Below are positions 6,381 through 8,728 of a stretch of 8,728 nucleotides of DNA, piece after piece. Each line of letters opens with the position of its first letter. Position 1 is the first letter of the stretch. Made by a program: the position numbers and the translations under genes. Origin of the DNA: Christensenellaceae bacterium (lineage in GTDB: Bacteria; Bacillota; Clostridia; Christensenellales; UBA1750); NCBI GenBank assembly GCA_031287285.1, contig JAITTC010000196.1, positions 1 to 8,728 of the forward strand, given 5' to 3'. The notes below the pieces were generated by a model. The model saw nothing but the letters and a program-made list of their open reading frames with translations, was not told where the DNA came from and did no database searches.

Positions 6381-6395
6381 GGGCAAAAAACCGCC

Positions 6396-6424
6396 AAGCG
6401 GGGCGCAAAAGCGCCCCGCTTTTA
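6396..6424 (+). terminator. Terminator of the ridA-aldo/keto reductase operon
   Basis: AAGCGGGGCGC (6396-6406) and GCGCCCCGCTT (6411-6421) form an 11-pair stem closing an AAAA loop, with the T run 6420-6423. It begins 16 bases after the reductase stop codon. Confidence 0.93.
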
Positions 6425-6428
6425 TAAT
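6423..6428 (+). promoter_or_regulatory. Possible -10 for the GNAT gene
   Basis: A perfect TATAAT lies at the foot of the preceding terminator and 31 bases before the GNAT start codon. No -35 resembling TTGACA and no TGn extension is present, because the upstream bases are the terminator stem. The gene might instead depend on read-through. Confidence 0.3.
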
Positions 6429-6458
6429 TGAACGGCCTTTTTAAGGAGGGATTCCCCC

Positions 6459-6938
6459 ATGGAAGCCTTTTCATTCCGCCACGCCGGGCTTGCCGACCTT
6501 GGCCTGCTCCTAGATCTGCGCGAGGAGGTCCTCCGCGCCGCGAATGGCCTTCCGGCGAGCGCCGATCTCGGGCCGATTCGCGAGCACAGCTGCGCCTACT
6601 ATCAAGACGCGCTGCCCTCCGGTGAGCATTTGGCGATTTTGGCCTTTGCGGGCGATGCCTTCGCAGCCTGCGGGGCCGTAAGCTTTTACCGCGTGCTGCC
6701 CACCGTGCACAACCCAAGCGGCCGGAAGGCCTATATCATGAACCTATACACCCGCGAGGCCTTCCGGCGGCGCGGCCTCGCGCGGGCGATTTTAACCCGG
6801 CTCATCGAGGAGGCCCGCAAGGCGGGGGCCGGCCAAATCCTGCTGGAGACGACCTCCATGGGGCGGCCGCTCTATGAAAGCGAGGGCTTCGTTTCGATGC
6901 CCGATGAGATGGAGCTCGTTTCGCCGCGCCATCCATAG
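6459..6938 (+). CDS. GNAT family N-acetyltransferase
   Basis: A 159-aa protein of the GNAT fold, which moves an acyl group from acyl-CoA to an amine. The acyl-CoA site is clear: strand 4 AYIMNLYTRE (91-100) leads into FRRRGLARAILTRLIEEARKAG (102-123), the R-x-x-G-x-A pyrophosphate loop and following helix. LLETTSMGRPLYESEGF (128-144) is the usual strand 5 and helix 4 with the family's late Tyr. The N-terminal half (FSFRHAGLADLGLLLDLREEVLRAA) forms the substrate side and matches no specific subfamily I know. AGGAGGG lies 8 nt before the ATG. It is flanked by terminators on both sides, so it is probably monocistronic. Substrate unknown. Confidence 0.93.
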   Translation: MEAFSFRHAGLADLGLLLDLREEVLRAANGLPASADLGPIREHSCAYYQDALPSGEHLAILAFAGDAFAACGAVSFYRVLPTVHNPSGRKAYIMNLYTREAFRRRGLARAILTRLIEEARKAGAGQILLETTSMGRPLYESEGFVSMPDEMELVSPRHP

Positions 6939-6958
6939 CCCAAAAGCAACCGCCTATC

Positions 6959-6987
6959 AAAAAGCGCTGGCATGCCCGGCGCTTTTC
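6959..6987 (+). terminator. Terminator of the GNAT gene
   Basis: AAAAGCGC (6960-6967) pairs with GCGCTTTT (6979-6986). The stem extends inward by T-G and two G-C pairs to a five-base CATGC loop and ends in TTTT. It overlaps the promoter of the next gene. Confidence 0.85.
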
Positions 6988-6995
6988 GCTATACT
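6967..6995 (+). promoter_or_regulatory. Promoter of the LytTR-DUF3021 pair, inside the GNAT terminator
   Basis: CTGGCA (6967-6972, four of six) and TATACT (6990-6995, five of six) are spaced by exactly 17 bases. The -35 lies in the loop side of the terminator hairpin. I looked for the paired direct repeats that LytTR regulators usually bind just upstream and did not find a convincing pair. Confidence 0.65.
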
Positions 6996-7023
6996 TAAAG
7001 AAAACGGGGAAGGGGGAAGGGCC

Positions 7024-7464
7024 ATGAAGATCGATCTCCAGCTGGACGCAGACTGCGCCGAGCTGAGCGTGACCATCCATGCCCGCGAGATGAACGAGGA
7101 AGTCCGCGCGCTGCTCCAGAAGCTTTCGGCCCAGGGGCCGGAGCTGCTCCTGGGCTTCCGGGGCGGCGCTGCGACGCCGCTGGAGCCTTCCGAGATCCTG
7201 CGCGGCTACGCGGCCAGCCAAAAGGTCTTTTTGGTGGCGAAAAGCGGCGAGTTTCAGTCGCGGCTGCGGCTTTATGAGCTCGAGGAGCGGCTTTCGCCCT
7301 TCGGCTTCGTGCGCATCTCGAACTCGGAGATCGTGAACCTCAAGGAAGTGCGCGATTTCGACATGAACCTGAGCGGAACGATCCGCGTCCGCCTGAAGGA
7401 CGGATCCTCCACCTATGTTTCCAGACGCTATGTCGCCAGGATCAAAGAAATATTGGGAACGTGA
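7024..7464 (+). CDS. Stand-alone LytTR-family DNA-binding regulator
   Basis: A 146-aa transcription regulator. Residues about 54-144 form a LytTR DNA-binding domain: KVFLVAKSGEFQSRLRLYELEERL (67-90), the signature FGFVRISNSEIVNLKEVRDF (93-112) and VRLKDGSSTYVSRRYVARIKEIL (122-144). The first 50 residues (MKIDLQLDADCAELSVTIHA...) are too short for a response-regulator receiver and carry no phospho-acceptor Asp pattern, so this is not a classical two-component regulator. An upstream in-frame ATG at 6874 lies within the GNAT gene and before the promoter, so I reject it. The ATG at 7024 follows a purine-rich GGGGAAGGGGGAAGG. Only 3 bases separate it from the DUF3021 membrane gene. In known LytTR regulatory systems such a membrane partner restrains the regulator; that role here is inferred from context. 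Confidence 0.93.
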   Translation: MKIDLQLDADCAELSVTIHAREMNEEVRALLQKLSAQGPELLLGFRGGAATPLEPSEILRGYAASQKVFLVAKSGEFQSRLRLYELEERLSPFGFVRISNSEIVNLKEVRDFDMNLSGTIRVRLKDGSSTYVSRRYVARIKEILGT

Positions 7465-7467
7465 GGG

Positions 7468-7935
7468 ATGAACGTGAAAAAAACGCTTCTGCGCGCCCTG
7501 TTGGGCTTCCCCCTGGGCCTTGCCATCGGCTACTCGATCACCATCCTCGTTTCGCTCAGCCTGGCTTCGCGCTCCGGCGGCGAATACCTCCCCTGCGCGC
7601 CCGCGCTTGCCCAGGAGCTTGGCGGCGAGCTGAACGCCGTGCTGGCGCAGGCTGCCCTCTGCGGGCTGCTGGGCGCCGCCTTCGCCGCCGCCTCGCGCAT
7701 CTGGGATGTCGAGCGCTTCAGCCTCGCCAAGCAAAGCGGTCTCTACTTCCTCGCAGCGAGCGCCGCCATGCTGCCCGTCGCCTACCTCGCGCGCTGGATG
7801 GAGCGCTCGCTGCTCGGCTTTGCGCAATACTTTTCGATCTTCCTGGCCGTGTTCGTGTTCAACTGGCTGATTCAGTACGCGGTTTGGCGAATCCGCCTGC
7901 GGCGCATCAACCAAAGCCTGCCAAAGGAGGAATGA
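7468..7935 (+). CDS. DUF3021 family four-helix membrane protein
   Basis: A 155-aa protein with four predicted membrane helices, about residues 10-34, 57-76, 91-109 and 120-141, and a basic C-terminus (RIRLRRINQ), which by the positive-inside rule should be cytoplasmic. The pattern, the length and the place right after a LytTR gene match DUF3021 proteins. It probably senses something in the membrane or sequesters the LytTR regulator; neither is shown by sequence alone. The start is ambiguous. ATG 7468 is 3 bases after the LytTR stop and would rely on translational coupling, while GTG 7474 (two codons later) has GAGGG 6 nt upstream. The difference is MN only. A strong AAAGGAGG occurs at its very end (7923-7930) but no good gene follows it. 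Confidence 0.88.
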   Translation: MNVKKTLLRALLGFPLGLAIGYSITILVSLSLASRSGGEYLPCAPALAQELGGELNAVLAQAALCGLLGAAFAAASRIWDVERFSLAKQSGLYFLAASAAMLPVAYLARWMERSLLGFAQYFSIFLAVFVFNWLIQYAVWRIRLRRINQSLPKEE

Positions 7936-7961
7936 CGGCCCCTCGTCCGCCTTCCGCACGC

Positions 7962-7996
7962 AAAAGCCCCGGCAAAAATGGCCCTGGGGCTTTTTT
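7962..7996 (+). terminator. Terminator of the LytTR-DUF3021 operon
   Basis: AAAAGCCCC (7962-7970) pairs with GGGGCTTTT (7986-7994), and the T run extends to 7996 (six T). It lies 26 bases after the stop codon. Confidence 0.93.
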
Positions 7997-8019
7997 GCGC
8001 CCCCAAGGGTTGGAATCTG

Positions 8020-8048
8020 TTGCTTTTTGGTGGAAATTCGCTTAAACT
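8020..8048 (+). promoter_or_regulatory. Possible promoter of the TPR gene
   Basis: TTGCTT (8020-8025) and TAAACT (8043-8048) are 17 bases apart. They match the consensus at three and four of six positions. The terminator just upstream means the TPR gene needs its own promoter, and this is the best candidate in the short gap. Confidence 0.45.
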
Positions 8049-8087
8049 GGCTCAGTAAAGGAATTTGCACGAGAGGGAGGCATGGGC

Positions 8088-8728
8088 ATGGAGCTTTTGA
8101 ACTTTTTAAAAGAAATTCCCATCATCGCTGTGGAAATCATTAGAGGGATTTTCGTCATCATCGGCGAACTGATCGTCGCCCGGATCAATAGCAAGAACAA
8201 GCAGGCGAAAAGAGAAGCAGAAGCCGCCGGCGGGAACAACCATAGCACGAAGGATGACCATAGCATGCACGGTGGCAAGGGAAATCAGCTCACCGACAAC
8301 AGCAGGAAGATTGATAAGAGCACCCATAACCATTATCATGGCCCTGTAACCATTCAAAATCCCCCGCAGCCGCAGAAAATTGACCCGAAAAGGCCTACAA
8401 AGAGTTATAATTTGGGAAAGAGCTTCGAGGAGCAGCGCGATTATAGCCGAGCGATTGAGTACTTCGAAACGGCACTGGTGGAGCAGGAAGAGGCCACCGG
8501 TCCGATGAGCGAGGACTTGGCGCGCGTGCACAACGCCTTGGGGATTAATTATTACCGCGCAGGCGCAACACGCTGCAACGATGCGATTACCCAATTTAAC
8601 AATGCCTTGGCGATTTACAGGGCGAATGGTAAGATGGAAACGAATCTGGACGCTGCCATGACAAAGAACAATATCGGAGCGGTTTATCAGAGTCAAGGCA
8701 AGTATGACAGCGCCCTAAAATTGCACAA
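8088..8728 (+). CDS. TPR protein with hydrophobic N-terminal helix and short beta-arch-like motif (3' end cut by window)
   Basis: An open frame of at least 213 codons that runs off the window edge. Residues about 5-32 form a hydrophobic helix interrupted by charges (IPIIAVEIIRGIFVIIGELI). It could be a membrane anchor, an amphipathic helix or a pore-forming segment. Residues 33-100 are polar and rich in His, Asn, Lys and Gly and include HNHYHGPVTIQN (80-91), a lone small hydrophobic patch. TPR repeats of the kinesin-light-chain type follow: YNLGKSFEEQRDYSRAIEYFETAL (107-130), a longer unit at about 145-180 (ALAIYRANG), and NNIGAVYQSQGKYDSAL (194-210) at the edge. ATG 8088 has GGGAGG 7 nt upstream; ATG 8082, two codons earlier, is only 1 nt from it. 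G+C is well below that of its neighbours, suggesting acquisition. Specific function unknown; TPRs imply protein binding. Confidence 0.85.
   Translation, partial: MELLNFLKEIPIIAVEIIRGIFVIIGELIVARINSKNKQAKREAEAAGGNNHSTKDDHSMHGGKGNQLTDNSRKIDKSTHNHYHGPVTIQNPPQPQKIDPKRPTKSYNLGKSFEEQRDYSRAIEYFETALVEQEEATGPMSEDLARVHNALGINYYRAGATRCNDAITQFNNALAIYRANGKMETNLDAAMTKNNIGAVYQSQGKYDSALKLH

Noticed and set aside
5622..6386. 254-aa minus-strand frame opposite the aldo/keto reductase
   Set aside because: The plus strand encodes a full catalytic tetrad and family motifs; the minus frame shows none.
7932..8045. Small plus-strand frame (37 aa) starting right after AAAGGAGG at the end of the DUF3021 gene
   Set aside because: The ribosome site is only 1 nt from the ATG and the frame runs through the terminator hairpin.
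6802..8070. 422-aa minus-strand frame spanning GNAT, LytTR and DUF3021 genes
   Set aside because: It crosses three recognisable genes, two terminators and a promoter, and is low-complexity antisense sequence.
8106..8696. 196-aa minus-strand frame opposite the TPR gene
   Set aside because: The plus strand has clear TPR repeats, a ribosome site and an unbroken frame to the edge. The minus frame has no recognisable motif and starts inside the TPR repeats.

Overview
The window looks like a chromosomal segment of a G+C-rich Bacillota (Clostridia-like) bacterium. The reasons are an RNase Y gene, strong AGGAGG-type ribosome binding sites, sigma-A-type promoters (several with an extended TGn -10), U-tract terminators after nearly every transcription unit, and a LytTR/DUF3021 gene pair. 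The genus cannot be named from sequence alone. Most coding DNA is very G+C rich; the last, incomplete gene is clearly lower (about 48% over 8101-8460 by hand count, against about 70% in two 60-base samples of its neighbours).

Layout. Bases 1-645 hold no credible gene. They are an array of palindromic repeats built on CGTCATTGCGAG / CTGGATTGCTTC motifs, itself duplicated in tandem with a period of about 315 bases. A strong terminator (660-695) then closes the minus-strand rny gene (RNase Y, 744-2294). rny has a textbook promoter at 2481-2509 and a leader of about 180 nt with two mutually exclusive hairpins. Divergent from rny is a TIM-barrel enzyme of the mannonate dehydratase (UxuA) family (2652-3722). 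Convergent with that gene, on the minus strand, is a long-form (303 aa) RraA/HMG-aldolase-like protein (3874-4785). These two may serve one sugar-acid route, but they are transcribed from separate promoters.

Rightwards, a RidA-family deaminase and an aldo/keto reductase form a two-gene operon (5032-6380) ending in a terminator. A single GNAT acetyltransferase gene follows (6459-6938), with its own terminator. Next is a tightly coupled pair (7024-7935): a stand-alone LytTR DNA-binding regulator and a four-helix DUF3021 membrane protein. This arrangement is typical of membrane-controlled LytTR regulatory systems.

After a further terminator the window ends inside a gene (8088 to the edge) for a TPR protein. 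It has a charged hydrophobic N-terminal helix, a long polar His/Asn-rich linker with the short motif HNHYHGPVTIQN, and then kinesin-light-chain-type TPRs. The design recalls helper or sensor proteins of signalling and conflict systems that use small beta-arch motifs. It is the best candidate here for something undescribed, but the gene is cut by the window edge and its partners are not visible.
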